DNA of 64,000 nt from the NCBI GenBank assembly GCA_022266195.1, contig WHVY01000001.1, positions 19,158,001-19,222,000 of the forward strand, written 5' to 3'. The position numbers and the translations under genes were made by a program. Below the pieces are notes generated by a model. That model saw nothing but the letters and a program-made list of their open reading frames with translations. It was not told where the DNA came from and made no database searches. Origin of the DNA: Tetranychus cinnabarinus (lineage: Eukaryota > Arthropoda > Arachnida > Trombidiformes > Tetranychidae). Every line of letters begins with the position of its first letter. Within the stretch, counting starts at the first letter, position 1. This document shows positions 12,353-22,700 of the stretch, piece by piece.

Positions 12353-14160
12353 TTAACTTGCAACTTTTGACACTAAAGCATCTCGCTTCAGTTTTTTACC
12401 AATTGTTTCAACGTGGAAGCCGATTGATGTTAGCTTTTCATGATTTAATACAAGACGACCATCAAACACACAAGCTGGTTTCTCCATTTGATCGTACATC
12501 TGCTGATAATCATAGTTTTGAAATTCACTCCAATCGGTACAAATGACGATTGCGTGAGAGTTATTGGCTGCTTTGTATGGATCTTCATGGATGGTAACAA
12601 GTTTATCCAGTGAATCTCTCTGTTCGGGAAGAACCGACCTCAGGTCATTCATAATTTGCTTGGGTGATACTTTAGGGTCGTAAATATGAAGTTGTGCCCC
12701 TTCTTTCAGCAAATCACGACATATATAAATAGCAGGAGATTCTCTGGTGTCTCCTGTATTTGCTTTGAAAGCAAACCCGAAAATGGTTAGCACTTTATCT
12801 GTAATAGTGAAGCAAAGGCATTCAATGATTCGTTGGGCAAATCGTTTCTTCTGGTAATTGTTGAAAAGGATAACCTGAAAATAAATAAAAAGATAGCAAT
12901 TAGAATTTCAAAAACCTTGAATTCAAAAACCAATCAAATTTATCTTGACAACTTTGGACCATATGGCAATAATCATCTTATTCAATATGTATTAACAATT
13001 AGATACCAAATTATAGACATGACATGGTCTTGGGTCATCAGTTGAAGTATCTCTATTACCTGATTCCAATATTCAGCCACTTCGTATAAATGCATGCTTT
13101 TAGCTAGATAAACAAGGTTGAGGACATCTTTTTGAAAACAACTTCCTCCAAAACCGACACCAGCTCTTAGGAATTTGTCACCAATTCTTGTATCAGTTCC
13201 AACAGCCTTTTCCACTTCTCTAACATCAGCACCAGTTGCTTCACAAATTGCTGTGAAAATGCAGAAAAATGTCAAACGTTAGTGAAATATTCTTTCAATA
13301 ATCTTTTTCAACGAACGTCATAATTACCTGATATGGCATTTATCGAAGATATTCTTTGTGCAAGAAAAGCATTGGCAGTTAATTTGGAAAGCTCAGCAGA
13401 CCATAAATTAGTTGTAATAATTTTCTTAGGTTCTACCCAATTTTGATAAATTTGAGTTAATTTGGTTACAGCTTCTCGGCCCATGTCACTTTCTTCCCCA
13501 CCAATCAATATTCGGTCTGGATCGCTTAAATCATTGATTGCGGTTCCTTCTGCTAGAAACTCGGGGTTAGATAAAACTTGGAATGTAATGCCCGGCTTTT
13601 GATTCGCTTTCAAGATTCTATTGACCAGCTCTGCAGCTTTAACGGGCACAGTACTTTTTTCAACCACAATTTTACTAGATTTAGCATTGTTGGCAATCAA
13701 TCGACCTAAAAAGACAAGAGACATTAAGGTAAGAGAGAAAAGGTTGATGAAACAAATTAGGTGTTCAGTATAAGAAATTCAAACTGAAATCATAATTGAA
13801 TGAAAAGTATTAGAGTAACTTACAAACAAAGTCTAGATTTTTTAAATCAGCGGCTTCTCCTTCCCCAATACCAAAAGTTTTGGTTGGAGTATTGACAGAA
13901 ATGAAAATTAAATCAGAAGCTTCGATTTCACCAGTAACATCAACTGAGAAGAAGAGATTTTTACCACGACACTCCTTAACAATCACATCGAGTCCCGGTT
14001 CATAGATAGGAAGACAGTCAGAGTTCCATTGGTCAATACGATCTTGATTAGAGTCAACTACGACAACTTGCAGGTGGGGACAGTTCTTTGCAATAACACA
14101 ACTTGTTGGCCCTCCAACATAGCCAGCGCCAATACAACAGATCCGTTTAACATCTTTCAT
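12353..14160 (-). CDS. UGDH: UDP-glucose 6-dehydrogenase
   Basis: Cytosolic NAD-dependent enzyme that oxidises UDP-glucose twice to UDP-glucuronate, the precursor for heparan and chondroitin sulfate chains and for glucuronidation. Four exons: 13824-14160, 13328-13705, 13060-13250, 12353-12874; 1,428 nt, 475 residues, normal for an animal enzyme (human 494, with a longer tail). The N-terminal Rossmann motif is GAGYVGGP at residues 11-18. VNTPTKTFG, STVPVKAAE, NPEFLAEGTAI and FLAQRISSINAIS follow, then GFGGSCFQKD with the catalytic cysteine near residue 275, and the C-terminal nucleotide-binding part has GFAFKANTGDTRESP. The protein stops soon after ETIGKKLKRD, so the basic tail seen in vertebrates is short. 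Starts at the ATG at 14160, matching the family start. Drosophila sugarless is the orthologue by function. Confidence 0.97.
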
Positions 14161-16179
14161 GGTTGTAAAAAGGTTATTAGTGACGATTAGATGATAAAGT
14201 TAAAAACAACACGTAGATAGTGCCAAATGGATGAAATGAATGACAATTAAAACTTAGTTAAAGCGTAAATTAATGTTGTCCAGAAACCAGATGTCAAACC
14301 AGAGTCTTAATGATGGATTAAAATATCAAACCAAGAAAGGTTCCAATATTCAAGGAGACGTCAAGTTGTTTCTAATATGAACGAAAATAAGAAATAAAAA
14401 TCAAATTGTATTGGTGTTGAAACTAATTGTTAAATTGGTGGAGGGAACAAGTCAACTGAATGATGATGCTTTGTTTGGTTGATTTAAAGTAAAGTAAGAG
14501 AGAGAGAGAGAGAAAGGGAGAGTGAGTGAGATGAGAATGTGGTTGATGATGAAAATAATGATGATGATGCTAGCTGGTTATTGATAAAGAAAAGAAAGAG
14601 AGAAAACCAATCAAACAAGAAATCTAGACGGAAACGAGGTCCAAACAGCTTCACCTGAGGCCAGACAGATTCATAGAAAGTTAAAGTATCTCAGGTGTAT
14701 TCCAGCATCGGTATGTACCAACTTCATAAAGCTCTTAACCGATTAATATTAATCCTCTGATTTTGAAAATTTTACCCAACAAAAGGGTCAGCAGGATCTC
14801 AGATCTTCAGTCAGACGGTATTGATCTCAAATCAAATCATGCTTCAAATACATCATCATACAATTATTCAAATTTGTCACAATTGAACTCAATAAATTTA
14901 CAAATTTCATTATTATCATCACTAGGATCATAATTGTAATCAGCATCATAATTCTCTTCAAACCTATTCATTAATAGTGAATCATTATTGTTTTTATCTC
15001 CGGTTTTCTGAAAACCATATGCATAGACAAAAATTCAATTTTCCCGGTCAAAGCAGCTTTTTGTTTTTATCCTATGGTCAGAGTTGATTGAAATTGCTGT
15101 AATCAAATTGATTGTGGCTCATCTCACTAATTTTGATGACGATAATAGCAGTAAAAATAAAGAATTTTGACGTACAATTGGCATGGTATGATATGAAATA
15201 TGGAAACGAGAACAGACGTGATTTCTCTATTGATTGACAATTTTTGTCACATAAAAGCATGCTAAAAACAATAGATAAAACATGTTAAGGCTAATTAGAA
15301 GGGTTGGTTTTTATTAACTTACCTTGGTTTATTAAGATCAATTTTATGATTAACGCCATTGAAAACGTCAAACAGTATTGTAATAAAATGATCACCAGCA
15401 TTTACACAATCAACTGACATAGATGAAAATGTGATGTTAAAATATTGGATCAATATAATTACCTTTGCTTTTGAGCTGTTTCCTCCTTCTCGTGTTCATT
15501 TTGAGGCTTGGTGACTTTAGATATGTTTATGGTTTGGTGAAATTCAAAATAAGCATTGGAATATGCTATTTTAATTAGGATGTAAATAAAATTCAATGCC
15601 CTTTAAATGGTTGCATTACAGCCAACAAACCTGGATATTCATCAATGTTTTGTTTTTTAAACATTCAAAACACTTGAGGCAATTTTTAGTTGTTTTTAAA
15701 ATTAAACTGATGAATGTTATCACCGAATATCTTTTAGATCATCAAACTTAAAAATTAATTGATGTCCAAGATGAGGGAACGACCTGAGAGTCATAAGCAG
15801 AAATAGTATGCGTCAGAATGAGAAAACAAGTTTCCTCTCAGAGACCATGCACACAACCCGTTTGCTCTAAAATAGCCTAGTTCCAGAAAAGTAAAGGAAG
15901 TTAACACTTCCTCAGTTGATTGAATTATCTATTTTGAATAATTGAAAGCAATAGTTAGCAGGGCAAAGAGTTCCTTTTTGCTATTTAATCTGAGTACCAG
16001 GGACTATCAAAAATTGAGTTTGGAAATCAAAACATTTGAAATAGAAATAATTGAATACAAATTTAATTGTAAATTGACTATTTTAATTTATATATAAATG
16101 AACACAGATTAGTTAAACGTCTAATAACTATTTACTTTTGTATAAAACACTAGAATGGGAAAGTTTAGCGAAAAAGCGA
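14161..16179. other. Intergenic with GA microsatellite
   Basis: Upstream side of UGDH and downstream side of C1QBP. It contains a (GA)n tract at about 14497-14530 that trails into imperfect GAGT and GATGA runs. A strong donor-like site on the minus strand near 15322 could mark a non-coding first exon of UGDH, but I cannot confirm it. A 60-codon minus-strand frame at 15078-15260 resembles nothing known. Confidence 0.45.
14497..14530. repeat. GA dinucleotide microsatellite
   Basis: A run of alternating G and A about 18 nt long, interrupted by GAAAGGGAG and continuing as GAGTGAGTGAG. It lies about 340 bp upstream of the UGDH start codon. GA tracts of this kind can bind GAGA-type factors in arthropod promoters, but nothing here shows that directly. 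Confidence 0.8.
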
Positions 16180-17144
16180 TTATTTGACAAAATTTTTCAG
16201 ATCTTCTAATAGTTTGATGTACCTCTCATGTTCATAAGCAGTACAATAATCAATGAGATGAGAGGCAAACTCTTTACCAATACCTCGCTCGTCTAAATAA
16301 TCCATAAGAATATCATACAATTGTCCATCGATAAGAGAGGCGTCTCCCATATAGACTGTCTCATCAATTTCGTCTTCAGGTTTATCCAAAACAGTGATAC
16401 CGTCAATTTCAAAAATGTCTTCAGAAGGTTGTTCCTGACCTTGGACGCTCTGATCTTCCCCTTCGAAAGGCATGTCATTGGCAAAGTTACAGGACAAACA
16501 AAGAGTTTTTCCTGATGGCTTAATAATCTCAATAGAAAAAGTTGGTTTAGAGAGTATAGGTCCACCAGCCATGCTTTCAGCATCAGGAGCCTCAGGCATT
16601 TCATCATCCGTAGTCGACCCATTGACATTCAATCTAATACGAATACTTTCATCTTTAAATTTTCTAGTTAGCTCAACCATGGCTCCATCAGCCTTCACCT
16701 CAAAACCAGGAACGCTAGAAACTAAGAAGACAAAGAGAACGGTCAGAAAATGATTTGATTCATTTAAACATGAGTCAAGTTGCCAGTTTAAATTTCAGAC
16801 TCGGATATTGTCGTCACAAAATTAATCGGGATCCGTAGACAAATCATCATTAAGAACAATTAAATAGCATTAGAAAAACAAGGAAAAGATGAAATCTTAC
16901 CTGGTTTACTGTTGGCCTTTTCAGCTTTGATTTCCTCAGTGAGAAAAGCTTCCATTTCTTTGGCAATACCTCCAGTGGAAGAGTAAAATCTATTAAAATT
17001 AAGTGTGGAAGTTAAATTATTTGGTGAAGAAAACGTGGATGAAAGTGATTTACATTGGGTGAGTAAAACTTTGGTTGTGAGATTGTAGTTTTTAGGACAA
17101 GATTTGAGGAAAATAGAACTCAGTCTAGTTAATTTAAACAGCAT
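16180..17144 (-). CDS. C1QBP: C1QBP / p32 mitochondrial matrix protein
   Basis: Orthologue of C1QBP (p32, MAM33 family), an acidic trimeric matrix protein needed for mitochondrial translation and oxidative phosphorylation. Two exons, 16901-17144 and 16180-16721, joined in phase 1; 261 residues. The first 55-60 residues form a mitochondrial presequence rich in Leu, Lys, Ser and Thr with no acidic residues. FLTEEIKAEK then begins the mature domain (human: FLSDEIKEER). Later marks are ELTRKFKDE, an acidic loop, DIFEIDGI, and the C-terminal helix FASHLIDYCTAYEHERYI followed by LLEDLKNFVK, very close to human LEHQEYITFLEDLKSFVK. The start ATG at 17144 faces the DMAC2-like gene across 384 bp. Exon 1, the intron position and the first few codons of exon 2 are homologous to those of that neighbour. 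Confidence 0.95.
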
Positions 17145-17528
17145 TTTGAAGGCTGTAAAAAAACTAAAAAATTAAGTAAATTTGCTTAAACACGATTTAG
17201 TTTCAACCGTTTAGGTGAATAAACGAAAAACGTGCTTTAGGTAAAATTTTCCTTCACTTTATACTGGTCTTGTATCCAAGCAAAACCATTTTGTTGCTTT
17301 CCGGTTCCAATAGTAACCAAAGAAACAGCTTAACTCCTTGCAACACGAGGTAAAACCGCCAAATTCAAAGTTACTATTTCTTGTTTTGTTAAAATGGTTC
17401 ATAAAGACCGCCATCAATCTAATTGGATGCTAGGCTTTTAAATTGGAAGGAAAACAGCTGAAGGATAAATATGATCTGACGGACTCTCGTTACGAAAGTC
17501 TTGAATTCTGTAAATCCTTATTTTATTC
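17145..17528. promoter_or_regulatory. Shared head-to-head promoter region
   Basis: A 384-bp spacer between the divergent start codons of C1QBP (minus) and the DMAC2-like gene (plus). Both encode mitochondrial proteins, so one bidirectional promoter is the simplest reading. It includes a TTTCCGGTTCCAAT stretch near 17295, which combines an ETS-like CCGG core with a CCAAT-like box. No TATA box is placed convincingly for either gene. Confidence 0.5.
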
Positions 17529-18620
17529 ATGAAAATGCTGTTTAAATTAACTAGAATTGGTCCCATTTTTACCAAATCCTGCCAGCAAAACCAAGATTTC
17601 TCAACAAAAGCCTGGCTCGTTCATGGTACATCATTTTCATCCAAGTTTTCATGTTCTGTTAATTCAACTTCAACAATTATTTTTAAAAGATCGAATTCGG
17701 TCGCTGCAAGTGTCGTTAAAGAAACAGCGACTTTAACTAACGAACAAATTAAAGCTGTTAGCAAGCCAGGTAAGATCTTAGCAACTTTGGTATGATTTTA
17801 ATATTATAATCTTATTAGTTTCTTTACTGATTCCATGCAACTGCCGATCTCTTTTTCAGTTTCAAGTGTTCCCGCTATTATTGTGAACCATCCACTAACT
17901 GTTGAACATGTGGAGCGAGCTATTGCTATTTTTCAAGAAGAATTTAAAAGTATAACGTGTAATCTTATCGAGCTCAAACCGTCATTTGACCTTCCAAAGA
18001 ATCCGGAAGAAATTTATGATGATAGTGACTGGCAGATTAGATGGTACAAGAAAAAGCGATATCGTTTGTCACAAATGCTTGTTGACTACAATTTCAGGCA
18101 AAAAACGCGTGATATCATTCAACAACGTTTCGATCCTAAGCGAACTGGAATTTTAGGACCTGATCTAGCTGCCTCTCACTTCATTACTTATCGTGGAGGC
18201 AAAGTCAAATTTGTTGGATCAGATAAATGGATTTCTTCTGATATTGAGTTACCTAATAAAATGGATACTGCTTTCAAAGTTGAAAAATTAGACGCTTCTA
18301 ATTGTAGATTGTATTATGAAGGTTTGGACAATTTTATTAATCTGAAGCAACTGGTCCATTTAGATTTATCGAGTAACCCTGGACTTGATGATTGGGCTTG
18401 TGGGCGATTATCCTGTCATTTTCGTAACTCAAACAAGTTAAAATACCTTAATTTGTCGGACAATACCAATATTTCCGCTATTGGTTTGCAATCACTAGTC
18501 AATATACCAAGCCTGGAAACAGTAGTTATCACTGGAACCAAGGCAGCAAGTTATTCACATTTAGAATTGCTCATGCTTCTTTTTCAAGATGTCAATCCTA
18601 AATGTAGAATTGAGATTTAA
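17529..18620 (+). CDS. DMAC2: DMAC2-like protein, C1QBP-type transit exon
   Basis: Likely mitochondrial assembly factor of the DMAC2 / ATP synthase subunit s-like family, leucine-rich-repeat proteins that act in building the distal membrane arm of complex I. Two exons, 17529-17769 and 17860-18620, phase 1, 333 residues. The C-terminal two thirds match DMAC2: GGKVKFVGSDKWI, DASNCRLYYEGLDNF, LKQLVHLDLS, then LRR-like turns LKYLNLSDNTNISAIGLQSL. The first 80 residues instead match exon 1 of the opposite-strand C1QBP gene: MLFKLTR, an IF.KSC stretch, SKPG at the donor, and VSSVP at the start of exon 2. The DMAC2 body is a single exon. The start could be Met1 (17529) or Met3 (17535), the second aligning with the C1QBP start. 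The chimera reading is inference; the DMAC2 call is firm. Confidence 0.85.
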
Positions 18621-19779
18621 ACCATAATCTGTATTACAGATTCTGTAGATATACTGCTGTGTAAAAAGATGTTCAAAGGGGGCTTGGAAAGTTTCAAAAT
18701 TTTACAATGAAGCCTCCCAAGGATAATTGTATTCTAATATTTTAAGTTTGCTCTTTAAATTATGATTAAAAATGCTTTTGCAACAAACAAATATTTTTCA
18801 TTAACATTATCTTTGGTTATAATATCATCATTATGGGGAAGTATCGCTTGTTATAATTTATTCGGATCAATATAGAAATGCTAAGGAAATGGTTATTTAA
18901 TAATGAAACTATGTTTTTAAAGTTGTATCTATGACAAATTAACTATTGCTCAGAGAGCATTTAATTGAGAGAAGGAAAATGATGGCGAAAATGAGGGTGG
19001 CAATGGAGTTATAATATATAAGGGTAAATAAATAAGATGATAATGATAGTGATTGAATTTAAGGGTAGAGACAGGGGAGAGGGGAAATGAGAGTCTTCAA
19101 GAGCTGATATTTAAGATGATAAATATGAAGATAAAGCGATTTATTTTTCAAGCAAAATGTATCCTGAATTCAATATCTTGTTTGCAGTGCAAAAAGAATA
19201 AAAACAGCCTGAGTATGGCTGAGTGGCTTATAGATACAATTTACGATATTTATTCATTTAATCATTTTAACTATTTCAGACCCTCACTAAAAGGGTTACA
19301 TGATGTAATAAAATGGACTTTACTCTAGAAGTATCGAGCGCATAGCACTAGTTACTTGTGTTTCAAGATCAAACCAAAATGATGAAAACTTAAATGACTA
19401 ATTTAACCATTGGGCAAGCTAAATATTTAAAAGATAAAATAGATAAATTGTAGCTAAATAAATCAAAATTAAACAGAGAAAAAAATAGATCTGATCTTTA
19501 TTTGCTAAGGCAAACGCTAAGCACAGCAATAGCATCAAGCCGAGATTGTCTGAAAAGAAAGAGAAAGGCCAATACCAAGAGGAAGGAGCAAAAAGGAGGG
19601 GAAAAAATGAAGAGTCTCTCTTTCAATTAAGTCTCGGCCCCTCGCGCCATTTTCTTCTCTCTTTACAGTCTTTCCTTAGAATTGGCTCAATGGCTCTTAG
19701 AAAAATCTTTTAGTTAGTGTTTTCATCTTTTAATTTGAATTTTATTTTGTAATTTTGTCAATTTAAAGCTGTCGACATT
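18621..19779. other. Intergenic; 3' UTR and upstream promoter
   Basis: Holds the 3' UTR of the DMAC2-like gene and, near 19620-19700, a CT-rich stretch with CTCGCGCCATTTTC, which looks like the initiator region of the ankyrin gene that starts at 19780. A 91-codon plus-strand frame at 19053-19328 has no similarity or splice support. Confidence 0.45.
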
Positions 19780-22700
19780 ATGGAGAAAAAAGGTGAGTGA
19801 CAAAAATTATTTAATTAATGAAGCGAAATGAGAAATTCTCATAGCTTTTTGAGCTGACTAGATTGGTCTCTCTTGTGGGCAACTGATTTCAACGGAAAAG
19901 GAAAACGATCTTTTGAGCGGTCACTCTTTGTGTACAGTTTTATTTCATTTTGACCAACAAAACTGTACCTTGACTAGTTGTGATTCAATTGGTAATTTTG
20001 CTCTTTGATATCACCAAGATTTAGTCAATTCGACTATTCAAGTCATGCTCAAGTTGATCTTTTTATTCATGTTTAATATGTAGCCTTGTTTTGACAGTAT
20101 ACTTGAGTTAAATACTCATTTATTTGAATCCTTTCCTTGGGTTGTCTATTGCTTCTAACTGTAATTTTTTATACTTATTTACCTTTAGCCAAAATGACGG
20201 AAGGTACAAAAGCGTTGTGGAAAGGACGCTATGGAGTGTTACGGAAAGCAGAAACAAAGAAAGGTAGTTCAAGCAGCTCCACTGATGAAGAGGAAACTGA
20301 CGGAGAACCTAGAACAAGTAAGAGGGTTCGATCACAATATCAACCATTCCAATCTCCCGAAGCTTTAGCGGTTTTGGCTCCAGCTCTTTACAAGCCACCA
20401 ACCAAACCTTGCTCAATTTCTAAAAGCAATGACGATAAAATAGTTGTGTTCAGTAAAGGAGATTTTCTTGCTGTTCGTAATGAGGAAGGTACATTTTTTG
20501 TGTGTCGAACTGCTCAAAACGTTTACAAAAGCAGCCGTAAATTCAAAATTCAATGGTTAAATGATGAAAAAGAGCCTGGTATTTACACCCCCGATTTCTA
20601 TGACACAACTGATTTTGAATGTGTTCTTACCAATCTCAAGATGAACCGTAAAGACAAAACAAGATATCAGCTGCCTGCTGATGAAAGGAAACGAACTATG
20701 AACATTCTTGAAAGAGCAATAAATGTTCAAAAAGGTTTAACCGAAGTCCCTGATCCGCGCAAAGTAGTCAGCGATGGAGTAGATGTCAGTATAGTCGGTA
20801 GAGAAGAAGAAGAAGAACTTAACAAAATAAGTCCAAAACCAACAATTAAAATAGCCAAAGAGAAACCTGCCAAGGTTTGCTCTGCTCGTTCTAAAAGATC
20901 CAGTACCAATGGTGAAAGAGATGTCAGCCTAAGAGAGCGGCGCAGATCGACTGAAACTAATCATAAAGCTACGCCATCAACCTCTGTTAAACGTGAACGC
21001 AGAGCATCAAATCCTGCTCCTGAAACACCTGCTTCAGAGGATCGCAGAAGTACTCGCTCTAGTAGCCGAAGTGTAAAAGAAGAGAAAAAGCCTCCACCAA
21101 CTCCGACTCCATCAACATCAGCTATTAAATCAACACCATCTATTCGAAAAAGACGTTCGAGTAATAATGACCAATCTTCAAGCAAAGAAACCGTCAAAAG
21201 TGAAGTGCGTAGTTCAAGATCGCACGTCGACAGATCAAACCACTCAGAAAAAGTAAGACAACCAACAAGCATGAGAATAGTCAATATGAACGCTCACGAA
21301 GCTAAACGTCCTAAGATTAGAATCTCGCTAACTCCTAACCTCAAAGTCCCTGAGATGGAGCGTGAACTAACATTCGAATCTCGAGATGAAATTCCTGAGG
21401 TTTCAAGTCTAGTTGATAGTAAATTGTTGATTAGAGCTGTTAATCGTAAAGATTATGAACTGATTGACAAAATGGTTGTTGAAGGAAAAGTTTGTTCATT
21501 CTGTGTGCCAAGAAGTCTCAATATTAGGAGAGATGCTCTATCATATGCCATACAAAAAGAAGATTTGTCTGCCATAAAAATGCTTATGGATAAAAAGTAT
21601 TTGGCTCGTCTTGTGTCATTCCCTGACGTTCTTATTACTCGGAGTCCGGGTAAAAAACAAAATATCCTGATATTAGGTCAAGCCAATTCTACACCCGAAG
21701 CTATGGAAGTGCTATTGCAAGATTTATCTCATAACTATGATTATCGATGTCTTCGTCAGCGAACATATTTAAACAGCGAAATCATCAAAGAAGCACTTAA
21801 GTTCGGTATCTCTGTTGAGACCATAGATAAATTTTGTTCTTTAGAATGCGATAAGTCATCAAATATTTTGACACTCTTTCTTAACAATATCTCATCTGCT
21901 GTCAAGTATGGTCATCGAGAAATTGCCCATCATCTTGTCCAAATAGCAATCCGAAAAGGTGGATTCGGCTTTCATACTTTACACAAAGAAGCTCTTCAAG
22001 AGAAAGAACTTTTCTCGATCGCTAAACCGTCTCTAGTCTCTAGTAGAAGTATCAGCAATTGCAATATAACTCCAATTCATTGCGCAGCTATTAATCCTGA
22101 TGAATACTATATCTCAACGCTTTTGGAATCTCATAGCGATAGCTACTCAGTGCAAGATACCGAAGGTTGGCATCCAATACACTATGCGGCAGTCTGTGAA
22201 TCCAGAGGACCACTTAAATACTTAATCTCCAAAGGAATACCGACTTTGGTTAAAGACAAAGAAGGCAATACTCCTCTTCACTTGGCTTGCCTGGCTGGAA
22301 GAGTTCACAACGTTGAATTAATTCTGTCTCATGAAGCAAATAACAGTGGAGATAAACATAGTTGTATCGAGAGACAGAATAAGGAAGGTTTGACTCCACT
22401 TCATATTGCTTGTGAAAAAGGAAAAGAAGAAAATGTCAAAATTTTACTCGAAAGTGGTGCTGACCCTGAAAAGGTTACTCTTACTGGCAATGATAAATTA
22501 ACCCCATTAATGATTGCGTCTCAAAATGGTCATCTTGGTGTTGTAAAAATGCTGGTGGAAAAAGGTGTTGATGTTGAGGCACTCGATAGAAGAGATCGTA
22601 CTGCTCTATTGCACGCTATTATAAATGGCCATTCACATGTCGTTTCATTCCTCTTAAGACTCGGTGCTAATCCGAATACAAAAGAAAGCTTCGGTAATAC

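Noticed and set aside
19053..19328. 91-codon plus-strand frame, and a GGCTGAGTGG stretch nearby that looks like a tRNA D-arm
   Set aside because: The frame matches nothing. The D-arm-like bases are not followed by an anticodon stem or a GGTTCRA T-arm.
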